64,000 nt of DNA from contig SYJQ01000028.1 in the NCBI GenBank assembly GCA_005798405.1, positions 124,001-188,000 on the forward strand. Direction: 5' to 3'. Made by a program: the position numbers and the translations under genes. This stretch comes from Nitrosopumilaceae archaeon. Lineage in GTDB: Archaea > Thermoproteota > Nitrososphaeria > Nitrososphaerales > Nitrosopumilaceae. The notes under the pieces were generated by a model. The model was given only the letters and a program-made list of their open reading frames with translations, was not told where the DNA came from and did no database searches. Numbering within the stretch: position 1 is the first letter of the stretch; each line of letters starts with the position of its first letter. Below, piece by piece: positions 10,904-20,400 of this stretch.

Positions 10904-11278
10904 CTACCATATGTCTCGTCTCCCAGATTGATGTAATGCAAAAGCCATTGCAGCAAACATAATTGCTAAGAAACCAATAATTGGTAAAGTTGCGGATTTA
11001 GGAAGTTCTAAAAGTGCACTTCCCCACGCATATAAGAAAATGGCCATAACATCAAAAACAACAAACATCAAAATGTAAGCATAATACTGCATCATAAAAT
11101 GAGTTCTTCCTTCGCCTGATGGAACTTGTCCACATTCCATTGGCAAAAATTTTACTGGGTTACTTTTTTTTCGAGGAGAGATCATTCTAGAAATTAAAAG
11201 TGCAGGTGCCATTGCTACTACCGCAAATCCAAACATTAACACTACGGTACTATAATTGCCCGCTAATTCCCCGACCAA
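10904..11278 (-). CDS. nuoA: NADH-quinone oxidoreductase subunit A
   Basis: PMECGQVP and MFVVFDVMAIFLYAW motifs. Confidence 0.92.
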   Translation of the reverse strand: MVGELAGNYSTVVLMFGFAVVAMAPALLISRMISPRKKSNPVKFLPMECGQVPSGEGRTHFMMQYYAYILMFVVFDVMAIFLYAWGSALLELPKSATLPIIGFLAIMFAAMAFALHQSGRRDIW

Positions 11279-11388
11279 TTTAGCTTTGAACCCAAGTTTT
11301 TGTATAAAAAGGTATGCACTTTTTTAAATTAGATTTTAGAAAAGTGGTTTTTGTAAAGTACTAAATAGGATAACTACTAAATGCGATC

Positions 11389-11853
11389 ATGTCGTTAAAT
11401 GTTGGAGATATTGCTCCTAATTTCGAACTACCAGATATAGATCTCAAAATGAGGACTTTGGATGAATTTAGAGGAGGAAAAATCATTCTATCATTCTTTG
11501 TGGCTGCAAGTTCTCCAATTTGTGAAAATGAGCTGTGTGAATTCAGAGATTCTTGGAGTGAATTATCTAATCTTGGTGCCCAAGTAGTTGCAATAAGTAA
11601 TGATGGTCCATTTGCAAACAAAGCATTTGCACAAAAACACAACTTCAATTTTCCAATATTGGCAGATTATAACAGTAAAACAATTCGAGATTACGATGTT
11701 TTAATGCCACATCTACTACATATCAAAGATTACAATGCTGCAAAACGTTCAGTATTCATAATAATGGAAGATGGAAAGATTGGATACAAGTGGGTGTCTG
11801 AAAATCCATTAAAAGAACCGGATTATGAAGAAATTAAAAAATTCTTGAAATAA
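11389..11853 (+). CDS. Peroxiredoxin (AhpC/TSA/BCP-like)
   Basis: GDIAPNFELPDID start, SSPICENELCEF active-site region. Confidence 0.85.
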   Translation: MSLNVGDIAPNFELPDIDLKMRTLDEFRGGKIILSFFVAASSPICENELCEFRDSWSELSNLGAQVVAISNDGPFANKAFAQKHNFNFPILADYNSKTIRDYDVLMPHLLHIKDYNAAKRSVFIIMEDGKIGYKWVSENPLKEPDYEEIKKFLK

Positions 11854-11862
11854 GTTAGTTTT

Positions 11863-12378
11863 TTATTCTATTTCTGCAACTATATCGTTTTTAGCTACAG
11901 TTCCACCAATTTTGATTTTAATAGATTTGATTGAACCATTTTTATGAGATTTAACAGATACTTGCATTTTCATAGATTCTAAAGTACAGATAACATCTCC
12001 TTGTTTCACCGAGTCACCTTCTTGAACAGCGATAGAAACAACTTTACCGGGAATTTGACTTTTTAATGCCAGTTGAGTATCAGTCGAACTGCTACCTCCA
12101 GAATTTTTGAAAACAATTTTATCAAAATTAGTATGCATGTTAAGTGTAATAGGAACATTATCAATGATGAGATTCATTTCATTTGTTGAATTTTCAAGAT
12201 ATTTTGCTCTATGATATTTTTGATCTAATACAAATTCAATTCCTTTAGAATCCATTTTTAGAATTTTTATTTGATGTTTGTCAGAATTAATTTTAATTAC
12301 GTATTCATTGTTACCAAGATTTTCAGTTATTTCTCCATCAAATATTTTTTCAACATCTTTTATTTTATAATCCATCAA
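11863..12378 (-). CDS. Biotin carboxyl carrier protein of acyl-CoA carboxylase
   Basis: C-terminal biotinyl motif LESMKMQV. Confidence 0.92.
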   Translation of the reverse strand: MMDYKIKDVEKIFDGEITENLGNNEYVIKINSDKHQIKILKMDSKGIEFVLDQKYHRAKYLENSTNEMNLIIDNVPITLNMHTNFDKIVFKNSGGSSSTDTQLALKSQIPGKVVSIAVQEGDSVKQGDVICTLESMKMQVSVKSHKNGSIKSIKIKIGGTVAKNDIVAEIE

Positions 12379-12381
12379 TCA

Positions 12382-13878
12382 TCAATCCAGTTTATTTTTC
12401 CAATTTGAATTATTAGAAGTTGAATTTTGTACTCTACTCTTATAATATTCAGAATAAACAATAGCAGCTGCTAAAGCAGCCTCACTTTTTTCAATTTTTT
12501 CAGTTTTGAGATCTTCTTTTAATCTATCAATGATATTATAACGATTAAGGAAATCGGTAGAAAGATGTCCATTTTTGTATTCATCTGTATTCAAAATTGT
12601 TTTGTAAAGTGGTATTGATGTCTCGACACCTTGAATGTAAAAATCATTTAATGCGTTAAGCATTCTGGTTCTTGACTCCTCAAATGTCTGTCCCCATGTA
12701 CAAAGTTTGGCCATCAAAGAATCATAAAATGCAGATACAGTACATCCAGAATAAAGATAGGTATCACATCTAACACTTGGTCCAGATGGAATAGTAACAT
12801 CAGGTACAGGACCAGTCGAAGGAGCAAAATCCAAGAATGTATCTTCTGCGTTTATTCTGCATTCAATTGCATAGCCATTCATTTTGAGATCTTTTTGTTT
12901 GAATGGAAGGGGTTCACCATTTGCAATATCTATTTGTAGTTTAACGAGGTCAAGTCCCGATACAAGTTCGGTGATTGGATGTTCTACTTGCAATCTAGCA
13001 TTGATTTCTATAAAATAAAATTCACCGTTATCTGCTCGAAGAAATTCAGCAGTTCCAAGATTAGTATAATCAACTGCCTTAGATGCTTTAACAACCAATT
13101 CACCAATTCTGTCTCTTGTTTCTTGATCTACTATAGGAGATGGTGTTTGTTCAATAAGTTTTTGATTACGTCTTTGAATCGAACATTCTCTTTCAAATAT
13201 ATGAACTGCATTACCATGTTTGTCTCTTGCCATTTGATATTCAATATGTCTAGTTTTTTGTAGAAATTTTTCAACAATAATTGCAGATTTCCCAACCGCT
13301 GAAATGGATTCGCTTGTAACTGTTTCAAATCCTTCTCGTAGTTCTTTATCATTATTTACTAATCGAATTCCACGTCCACCGCCACCAAAAACAGATTTTA
13401 GTAGAACTGGGTATGAGATATCATTAGCAATTTTTAATGCATCTTCAACATCTTTTACTAGACCTGGACTTCCTGGCACAGTTGGAACTTTTGCTTTCAA
13501 CATAGCAGATTTACATTGCATTTTATCACCACAAAGATCCATAGATGCAGCACTGGGACCAATAAAATTTATTTTATTTTTTTCACATTTACCTGCAAAG
13601 TCTGAGTTTTCTGAAAGAAAACCATAACCAGGATGTATAGCATCGGCACCAGAAGAAAGTATAGTTTCAATAATTTTTTCTTGATTTAGATAAGATTTTG
13701 CAGGTGCAGCCTCACCAATATGATACGCTTCTGTAGCTTGTTTTACATGTAAAGAATTGTAATCTTCGTCAGAGTACACTGCAACAGTTTTGATTCCAAG
13801 CGCTTTGCATGTTTTAATAACACGTAAAGCGATTTCTCCTCTATTTGCGATAAGAACTTTTTCAATCATATTAATCAC
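12382..13878 (-). CDS. accC: Acetyl-/propionyl-CoA carboxylase, biotin carboxylase subunit
   Basis: KVLIANRGEIALRVI, GGGGRGIRLV, FIEINARLQVEHPITE. Confidence 0.95.
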   Translation of the reverse strand: MINMIEKVLIANRGEIALRVIKTCKALGIKTVAVYSDEDYNSLHVKQATEAYHIGEAAPAKSYLNQEKIIETILSSGADAIHPGYGFLSENSDFAGKCEKNKINFIGPSAASMDLCGDKMQCKSAMLKAKVPTVPGSPGLVKDVEDALKIANDISYPVLLKSVFGGGGRGIRLVNNDKELREGFETVTSESISAVGKSAIIVEKFLQKTRHIEYQMARDKHGNAVHIFERECSIQRRNQKLIEQTPSPIVDQETRDRIGELVVKASKAVDYTNLGTAEFLRADNGEFYFIEINARLQVEHPITELVSGLDLVKLQIDIANGEPLPFKQKDLKMNGYAIECRINAEDTFLDFAPSTGPVPDVTIPSGPSVRCDTYLYSGCTVSAFYDSLMAKLCTWGQTFEESRTRMLNALNDFYIQGVETSIPLYKTILNTDEYKNGHLSTDFLNRYNIIDRLKEDLKTEKIEKSEAALAAAIVYSEYYKSRVQNSTSNNSNWKNKLD

Positions 13879-15422
13879 AAATTGATATTTCCATGTTTTC
13901 TTGGAAGTTGTTTTTCTCTTTTGTTTGCAAGCATTTCTAATGCTTTTATCAACATAGGTCTTGTTTCAGCTGGATCAATTACATTATCAATAGTACCATG
14001 AGATGCAGCAACGTATGGGTTTTCAAATTTTTCTGAAAATTCACTGATTAATTGTTTTTTAAGAGATTCAGGATCATTGGAACTGGATAATTCCTTTCTA
14101 TACATAATTTTGACAGCTGCTTCAGCACCCAATACAGCACATCGTGCAGTTGGCCATGCATAATTTACATCAGTTCTTAGATTCTTACTTCCCATGGCTA
14201 TGTATGCACCGCCATATGCTTTTCCTATTACAAGTGTAATTCTAGGAACAGTAGCCTCACAGTAAGCATAGAGAAGTTTGCTACCATGTCTAATGATGCC
14301 ATTATGCTCTTGATTAGAACCTGGCATATATCCAGGAGTATCTACAAATGTAATGATCGGAATATTGAATGCGTCACAAAATCTAATGAATCTAGCTGCT
14401 TTGTTTGATGAATCAATATCAAGTGCACCGGCAAGATGAAGTGGTTGATTAGCAACAATGCCTACGACTTTGCCGTTTAATCTTCCATAACCTACAACTA
14501 CATTTGGTGCAAACAATTCATGAATCTCAAAAAATTCATGATTATCAACAACAGAGTGAATAATTTCTTTCATGTCGTATGGTTGTAAAGGATTATCAGG
14601 GATGATATTGATTATATTATGATCAAGTCTGTTTGGATCGTCATCAGTTTTTATTTTTGGTGGTTCTTCAGTATTATTTTGTGGAAGAAAAGAGATTAAT
14701 TTTTTTATATAATCCATACATTCGTATTCATTCTTTGCAACAAAATGTGCAACACCACTTTTTATTCCATGTGTCATTGCTCCACCTAAATCATCAAATG
14801 AAATTTCTTCTCCTAAAACAGTCTTTACTACATCAGGGCCAGTTACAAACATGGTTCCTGCTTTATCAACCATAATAACAAAATCAGTCATTGCTGGAGA
14901 ATATACAGAACCTCCAGCTGATGGACCGATACTTGCAGTAATTTGTGGAATAACACCAGAAGCTAATTGATTATGATAAAAAATATCAGCAAATCCATCA
15001 AGACTCATAATCCCTTCTTGAATTCTTGCACCGCCTGAATCCATTATACCAATTATAGGACAGCCTGTTTTGACTGCATGATCCATTAATTTTGTAATTT
15101 TTTTAGCTCCCATTTGACTTAGTGTTCCACCAAGTACAGTGAAGTCATAAGCAAAGACAAAGATTTGTCTACCATTTATGGATCCATAACCACCAACAAC
15201 ACCATCAGTATAGAATTTTTTTTTCTGCATATCATATTCATGATAATGATGAGTTGTAAGTGGATCAATTTCAGTAAAAGTGCCAACATCCAATAAAAGA
15301 TCAATTCTCTCTCTAGCTGTTAACTTACCTTTATCATGCTGATCCTTGATTTTATCTTGTCCTCCACCTTGTAAGGATATTTTATTTCTCTTAGAATATT
15401 CATCAATTTTTTCAAAATGCAT
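13875..15422 (-). CDS. pccB: Acetyl-/propionyl-CoA carboxylase, carboxyltransferase subunit
   Basis: GKLTARERIDLLLD, DSGGARIQEG, FVDTPGYMPGSNQEHNGIIRHGSKLLYAY. Confidence 0.95.
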   Translation of the reverse strand: MHFEKIDEYSKRNKISLQGGGQDKIKDQHDKGKLTARERIDLLLDVGTFTEIDPLTTHHYHEYDMQKKKFYTDGVVGGYGSINGRQIFVFAYDFTVLGGTLSQMGAKKITKLMDHAVKTGCPIIGIMDSGGARIQEGIMSLDGFADIFYHNQLASGVIPQITASIGPSAGGSVYSPAMTDFVIMVDKAGTMFVTGPDVVKTVLGEEISFDDLGGAMTHGIKSGVAHFVAKNEYECMDYIKKLISFLPQNNTEEPPKIKTDDDPNRLDHNIINIIPDNPLQPYDMKEIIHSVVDNHEFFEIHELFAPNVVVGYGRLNGKVVGIVANQPLHLAGALDIDSSNKAARFIRFCDAFNIPIITFVDTPGYMPGSNQEHNGIIRHGSKLLYAYCEATVPRITLVIGKAYGGAYIAMGSKNLRTDVNYAWPTARCAVLGAEAAVKIMYRKELSSSNDPESLKKQLISEFSEKFENPYVAASHGTIDNVIDPAETRPMLIKALEMLANKREKQLPRKHGNINL

Positions 15423-15548
15423 TGATATTGTAGAAAAGAAATCTTCCTATATTAATTTAGTTTGATTATTTTTGGAATTTATTAGAACATGCATGAATGA
15501 TTTTGACGATATTTGTTCAGATCGAATGGTTTTGAATCAACTATTAAT

Positions 15549-15866
15549 TTAAGAATTTAGATTTAAAAGGGGAAAATTCTTTTTTACGGATTTTTGATAT
15601 AAATTAAAAGGATTTTGCTCTTCACTGCACTTTTTGCATATACATAACTGAGAAACTCTTTGAATGTTACAATTATCTTGAAATTCACATTGTGAGCATC
15701 CAGCTGAACCTCTACAAACAATACACTGAAGTTCATTTATTTGTGCACATTTTTCATGTTTTACTCCTAATCCTTTTGACCACAATCCAATTTCATTTAC
15801 TTCAATTTTTTCATTACAAACAACACAAGTGCCTGGAAATTTCATTGGGATTTTTCTCCAACTCAT
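15549..15866 (-). CDS. Cys-rich small protein, probable zinc binding
   Basis: Repeated CxxC pairs (CVVC, CIVC, CSQC, CICKKC); 4-nt overlap with the RFC-L gene. Confidence 0.7.
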   Translation of the reverse strand: MSWRKIPMKFPGTCVVCNEKIEVNEIGLWSKGLGVKHEKCAQINELQCIVCRGSAGCSQCEFQDNCNIQRVSQLCICKKCSEEQNPFNLYQKSVKKNFPLLNLNS

Positions 15867-17029
15867 CTAATTGATTCAATCTCCTTTTCAAGAACATCAT
15901 CAAAAGTATCTAGTTCTAATTTTAATTTTTTATTTTTTATACAAAATAACACATATGGAAAACATATTGTGATAAATGCGCTGGATGAAAGATGTAAATT
16001 TTTAGCCATTATAGAAGATAATGTTTTTATTTTTTTTCCATCCCATCTAATACGATTTAGAAGTGGCCATGAAAGATTGTATTGTGCGTATCTTATTCGT
16101 TCATCTTTTGTATATAATCCAATTAAAATTTCATTTAGATAACGAAGTAATCGCCAATTTTGAGTTTTCATAATTCTTCCATAAAGTATGTCAGCTTCAG
16201 AAATAATTTCTAAAAATTTTGCAAGAGTGTCAATGTCTAAATTGCTGGTAATTATACTAGAGTAAAAAGCATCTATTTTTAATTTTGGATCAATTTGAAT
16301 AGAATACAAAACACTTCTAGCTTCATCAAGTGAATTTGCTTTAAAAAATGCGTTAATACCATCTTCTACATTTATGCTTTCAAATGATTTTTCAGTTTGA
16401 GGATTAAATCCAGTTACAAGAGATTGTGTCAAATTAATCATTGAACGAATATCACCTCTTGATCTATCAATTACTTTAATTATAGAACCAGGACTGAGTT
16501 TTGCATTTTCTTTTTGTAAAATATTTTCAAGATATATTTTCAAAAGGCGTGGAGGTAGTGGCTTAAAAAAGATAGTTTTAACAACTTTTTTGATACTTTT
16601 CATTTTATCTGAAATATCTGAATTTGCAGCTAATATGATAGGCACTGTAGGTTCTTTCAGAATTTCAATTAATGCTTCGGCACCACCATAATCCCCCCTA
16701 CCATGAATTCCATCTACCTCATCTATGAAAATCATTGGCATTCCCATTACACTGACATTGCTCAATACAGGTGAGAGAATTTCATTAATTCTAGATTTAC
16801 TTCGCACGTCACTTGCATTCAATCCAATCATATCATATCCAAATTGTTTTGCAGAAAGATATGCAATTGTTGTCTTTCCAATTCCAGGCGGGCCAACTAA
16901 TAGAATTGGTTTTGTACCTTTTTTCCATTTTGTGAACCACTCAATTATGAAAGATCTAGATTCTTCATTACCAATCATGTCAGAAATATTCTGAGGCCTA
17001 TATTTTTCGGACCACATCAAGTTAATCAC
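15863..17029 (-). CDS. rfcL: Replication factor C large subunit
   Basis: MWSEKYRPQNISDMIGN, Walker A GPPGIGKTT, Walker B IFIDEVDG. Confidence 0.93.
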   Translation of the reverse strand: MINLMWSEKYRPQNISDMIGNEESRSFIIEWFTKWKKGTKPILLVGPPGIGKTTIAYLSAKQFGYDMIGLNASDVRSKSRINEILSPVLSNVSVMGMPMIFIDEVDGIHGRGDYGGAEALIEILKEPTVPIILAANSDISDKMKSIKKVVKTIFFKPLPPRLLKIYLENILQKENAKLSPGSIIKVIDRSRGDIRSMINLTQSLVTGFNPQTEKSFESINVEDGINAFFKANSLDEARSVLYSIQIDPKLKIDAFYSSIITSNLDIDTLAKFLEIISEADILYGRIMKTQNWRLLRYLNEILIGLYTKDERIRYAQYNLSWPLLNRIRWDGKKIKTLSSIMAKNLHLSSSAFITICFPYVLFCIKNKKLKLELDTFDDVLEKEIESIR

Positions 17030-18141
17030 TTAGGGAGTTTAGATTCAAACTCTGACCATTTGTTTGCTTTTTGTAATTGATTATACCAATATTGATTGTA
17101 GTGTTCAACTGTCAAAAATAAAAACTCTAAAAATTCAGTATGTGAAAATTCTTCAGGTAGTAATTTAAGTGCTAAACGAGCATCTTGAAGATATAAATTA
17201 CTTTTTTCTAATGTTAATTCAAATCCCTTTTTGACATCATTTGATAATAAAGTGTAATACAATGGCCATGACGGAATTTTTACAAATCCATTTTTGATCG
17301 AGTCTTCAATTTCATTTCCACATCCAACACCTTCAGCAGCTCTTGCCATTCCAAGATAGAAAATTTCTCCGAGTGGTCTTTCTGCCAGAGCCATATTTCT
17401 TCCAGCAGTTCCCATCACAGATCGGTATTTTTTGTAAGACAAATTCATTTCTTCTTCTGTAATCTTGGTGGGTTTTGATTTTAATTTTTCATCAAGATAT
17501 TGACCTATTCTAGCATCCTTGAATCCTTCTTCAAATTCTTTTAGAACCTCAGGTCCACCTTTAGAAATTTTATCTCGAGCTAATTTCAAAATATACGGAT
17601 TCATTAGTTTGTAATCATCAAGATATTCCAAGTCTTCATCTTTGTCAACAATTCTATCCATTGGTTCACTAAGATCAATTGCTAAAATATGACCTTCAAC
17701 AATATCTTGTCTTAATTGAGGATCTTTTTTTCCAGTATAATTAGAGGCTCCATCAAATAACGCATTAAATACAGGAAAAGTCATTTTTACAAAATTTGAA
17801 TTTAAAATACGCAGTACTCTATCTTTGATTACATCCGGACTTTCTAATTTTGATTTAATATGATCAATTTCAGAGGCTTGAAGAATGATTTCAGTAGAGC
17901 CTACTTCATTTCCAAATGCTTGTTGTGTTGAGTTTGGAGAAAGATCAGACTTAATTTCATGTAAAAGATCTCTTGCAAATCTATCTGCAAAATTTGGAAA
18001 TTCATTTTCTGTTTCTTCTTTGTATTGAGTAAATAATTTGTAACCTTTAGATTTGAATAATCCTTGTTTCATAATTTGTTTTCCAGGTTTTGTACTCATC
18101 AAAGATTCTTTGCTTATAACAGATTGATCTTTTCCACTCAC
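17026..18141 (-). CDS. Protein of unknown function in RFC-L operon
   Basis: 371-aa ORF overlapping the RFC-L start by 4 nt; no recognised motif. Confidence 0.75.
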   Translation of the reverse strand: MSGKDQSVISKESLMSTKPGKQIMKQGLFKSKGYKLFTQYKEETENEFPNFADRFARDLLHEIKSDLSPNSTQQAFGNEVGSTEIILQASEIDHIKSKLESPDVIKDRVLRILNSNFVKMTFPVFNALFDGASNYTGKKDPQLRQDIVEGHILAIDLSEPMDRIVDKDEDLEYLDDYKLMNPYILKLARDKISKGGPEVLKEFEEGFKDARIGQYLDEKLKSKPTKITEEEMNLSYKKYRSVMGTAGRNMALAERPLGEIFYLGMARAAEGVGCGNEIEDSIKNGFVKIPSWPLYYTLLSNDVKKGFELTLEKSNLYLQDARLALKLLPEEFSHTEFLEFLFLTVEHYNQYWYNQLQKANKWSEFESKLPK

Positions 18142-18211
18142 ACACGATGAGTTGATATATTGTTATTTATGCTTTCAAAAATGAAAATTTCTTTCACTTA
18201 AATTACGAATA

Positions 18212-19027
18212 ATGAAAAAGAAAATTATGGAAATCATTGAAATTCTTCGTAATGCATCAAAACGGATTTATGAAAATGTAAAAGATTTAGCAGGTACTGA
18301 TAATGCTGCAGGAGATTTTGGTAGAGGTGCAGGGGGGGATATTTCACGCAATATTGACATTATTGCAGAAAAAACAGTGTTAGATTATCTTAAAGAAATT
18401 AATTTTGATTGTGTTGTTTTAGGAGAAGAGTGTGGCAGGGTAGAATTATCTGAAAATCCAAAAGGATTTGTCATTATGGATGCAATTGACGGTTCTGCAA
18501 ATGCTGTGAGAGGAGTTCCATTTTTTTGTAGTTCTTTAGCATTTGCAACGGAAGATAAATTGAGTTCCATTACAGACGGAGTAATAACAAATTTATCAAA
18601 TGGAGATATGTATTGGGCATCAAAAGGAATGGGGGCATTTTTGAATGAATTAAAAATCAGAGTTCATGATAAAGAGCCAATTTACAAAATTATCGGAATA
18701 AACACTTCAGGAGCTACACCTGAATTGATGAAGAGATTATATCCAATATTCGAACAACACAACCACATAAGACATTTTGGTGCAAATGCATTGGAAATGG
18801 CCTTTTTTGCAAGAGGGTTAATGGATATTTTCATAGATTTAAGAGATAAAATTAGGATTCAAGATATTGCTGCGGGATATGTCATAGTAAAAGAGGCAGG
18901 CGGATTACTTTTAGATGCTGATTTGAATCCACTTGATGCAGATCTTAGTTACAAAACAAGAGTTTCATTTATTGCAGCAGCAAATCAAAATATAATAGAC
19001 GATGTTATTTCACAAATAAAAAAATAA
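18212..19027 (+). CDS. Inositol-1-monophosphatase / archaeal FBPase family protein
   Basis: VLGEECG and MDAIDGSANAVRG metal-binding motifs. Confidence 0.85.
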   Translation: MKKKIMEIIEILRNASKRIYENVKDLAGTDNAAGDFGRGAGGDISRNIDIIAEKTVLDYLKEINFDCVVLGEECGRVELSENPKGFVIMDAIDGSANAVRGVPFFCSSLAFATEDKLSSITDGVITNLSNGDMYWASKGMGAFLNELKIRVHDKEPIYKIIGINTSGATPELMKRLYPIFEQHNHIRHFGANALEMAFFARGLMDIFIDLRDKIRIQDIAAGYVIVKEAGGLLLDADLNPLDADLSYKTRVSFIAAANQNIIDDVISQIKK

Positions 19028-19117
19028 AATTATTCATAACACAAATCAAAACATACCAAAAATTCTGTTGAAAAAATTACATTTTAAATAAAATAAAGAT
19101 TAATGCCCTAAGATTAT

Positions 19118-19957
19118 CTATCCGTATGATTCATACTTAATTTCGTAACTTCCATCTTTACGTTTTTCTTCTTTTGTAACAAATCCTTTTGGTCCTAAAT
19201 ATTCAATAACTCCATCAATAGTACCTTGGTATCCGCAAATGTAGACTTTGGTATTTGCAGTTGTAACTGTTTCACCAACCATTTCTTCTAATGGTGAGAC
19301 ACCATTTTTGTTTGGTTTGAAGAAGGATTCAACTCTGCCTACATGTCCTGACCAAGTTCTGTTAAAGAATTCCTTGGGTCTGCTAATAGCTGCCCTATAT
19401 TTGAAATTCCATTGATCTTTTCCTCTCTCAATACTTTCATTCTCCAAGTTTGTTAGCAATTCTTTGTAGCTTAATTCATCAACATAACTTGCACCATGAA
19501 AAACAATGATTTCTCTTTTATCTCCAGTATCGTGTAAATGTTTAGCAAAAGCGATAAATGGTGCAAGACCGGTTCCACCTCCTACACAAACAATTCTTCT
19601 ATTATCAGGTTGACCGTTTGGTAATTTATCATCGATTAGTAAAGCATTACCAGTAGGATCTCCCAAGTATACCTCATCACCAACATTTGCATAAAATAAT
19701 TCAGTTGTAACACGACCGGGCAAAGGCTTTCTAACCCATCTAATTACAAATTCAAAATAATCTCGATTTTCAGGATGTGATGCAATTGAGTATGCTCTTC
19801 GAACAACCTTTTGTTCAGATGGTATTGGTACTCCTATAGTAAGAAATTGACCTGTAGTGTATTTTGGCATACCGTCATTTGGAACTAACCGAATTACAAC
19901 TAGATCTTCTTTAAGTAATTGCATGTAAGTAATTTTTGCCTTATGTTCTACTACCAT
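19118..19957 (-). CDS. Ferredoxin-NADP reductase-like FAD/NAD(P) oxidoreductase
   Basis: RRAYSIASHP (FAD), GGGTGLAPFIAF (NAD); paralogue of 30394..31239. Confidence 0.88.
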   Translation of the reverse strand: MVVEHKAKITYMQLLKEDLVVIRLVPNDGMPKYTTGQFLTIGVPIPSEQKVVRRAYSIASHPENRDYFEFVIRWVRKPLPGRVTTELFYANVGDEVYLGDPTGNALLIDDKLPNGQPDNRRIVCVGGGTGLAPFIAFAKHLHDTGDKREIIVFHGASYVDELSYKELLTNLENESIERGKDQWNFKYRAAISRPKEFFNRTWSGHVGRVESFFKPNKNGVSPLEEMVGETVTTANTKVYICGYQGTIDGVIEYLGPKGFVTKEEKRKDGSYEIKYESYG

Positions 19958-20181
19958 ACAAAGTAATTTTTGTTACTTTGGATAAATGTATTTCTGTCAA
20001 ATTTTGATTCTAGATAAACTCAGATCAGATTTGTTCATAAATAAAAAATTTTAACATATAATTTGGAAAATAAGGTATTGTAGCTAAGAATATGTCAGAA
20101 ATGTATTTTTTAAACGATTATTCAGTTTTACGAGGTGTGTATTATCTTTTGATATTTATATCCAGAGATTAAACTGGGGGT

Positions 20182-20343
20182 ATGGCTAAATTGAAATGTA
20201 GCGATTATGGATTTGAGTGCGATTTTGTAGCCGAAGGTGAAATAGAGCAAGTAATAGAAGAATTTGGAAAACACACAGAAGATGTACATGGGATAGATTA
20301 CTCAAAAGAAGCTCTAATGCAATTTATTCTTAGAAAGAAATAA
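20182..20343 (+). CDS. DUF1059-like small protein (53 aa)
   Basis: Manual translation MAKLKCSDYGFECDFVAEGEIEQVIEEFGKHTEDVHGIDYSKEALMQFILRKK; TATA-like TATTTATAT ~25 nt upstream; not in ORF track. Confidence 0.8.
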   Translation: MAKLKCSDYGFECDFVAEGEIEQVIEEFGKHTEDVHGIDYSKEALMQFILRKK

Positions 20344-20400
20344 GATGCATAAGCATTGAATGATTTGTCATATAATTAATTAAAATAATAAACCAAAAAA

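Noticed and set aside
13875-15422. Acyl-CoA carboxylase genes as a novel finding
   Set aside because: Complete, canonical motifs; known component of the 3-hydroxypropionate/4-hydroxybutyrate cycle in this group.
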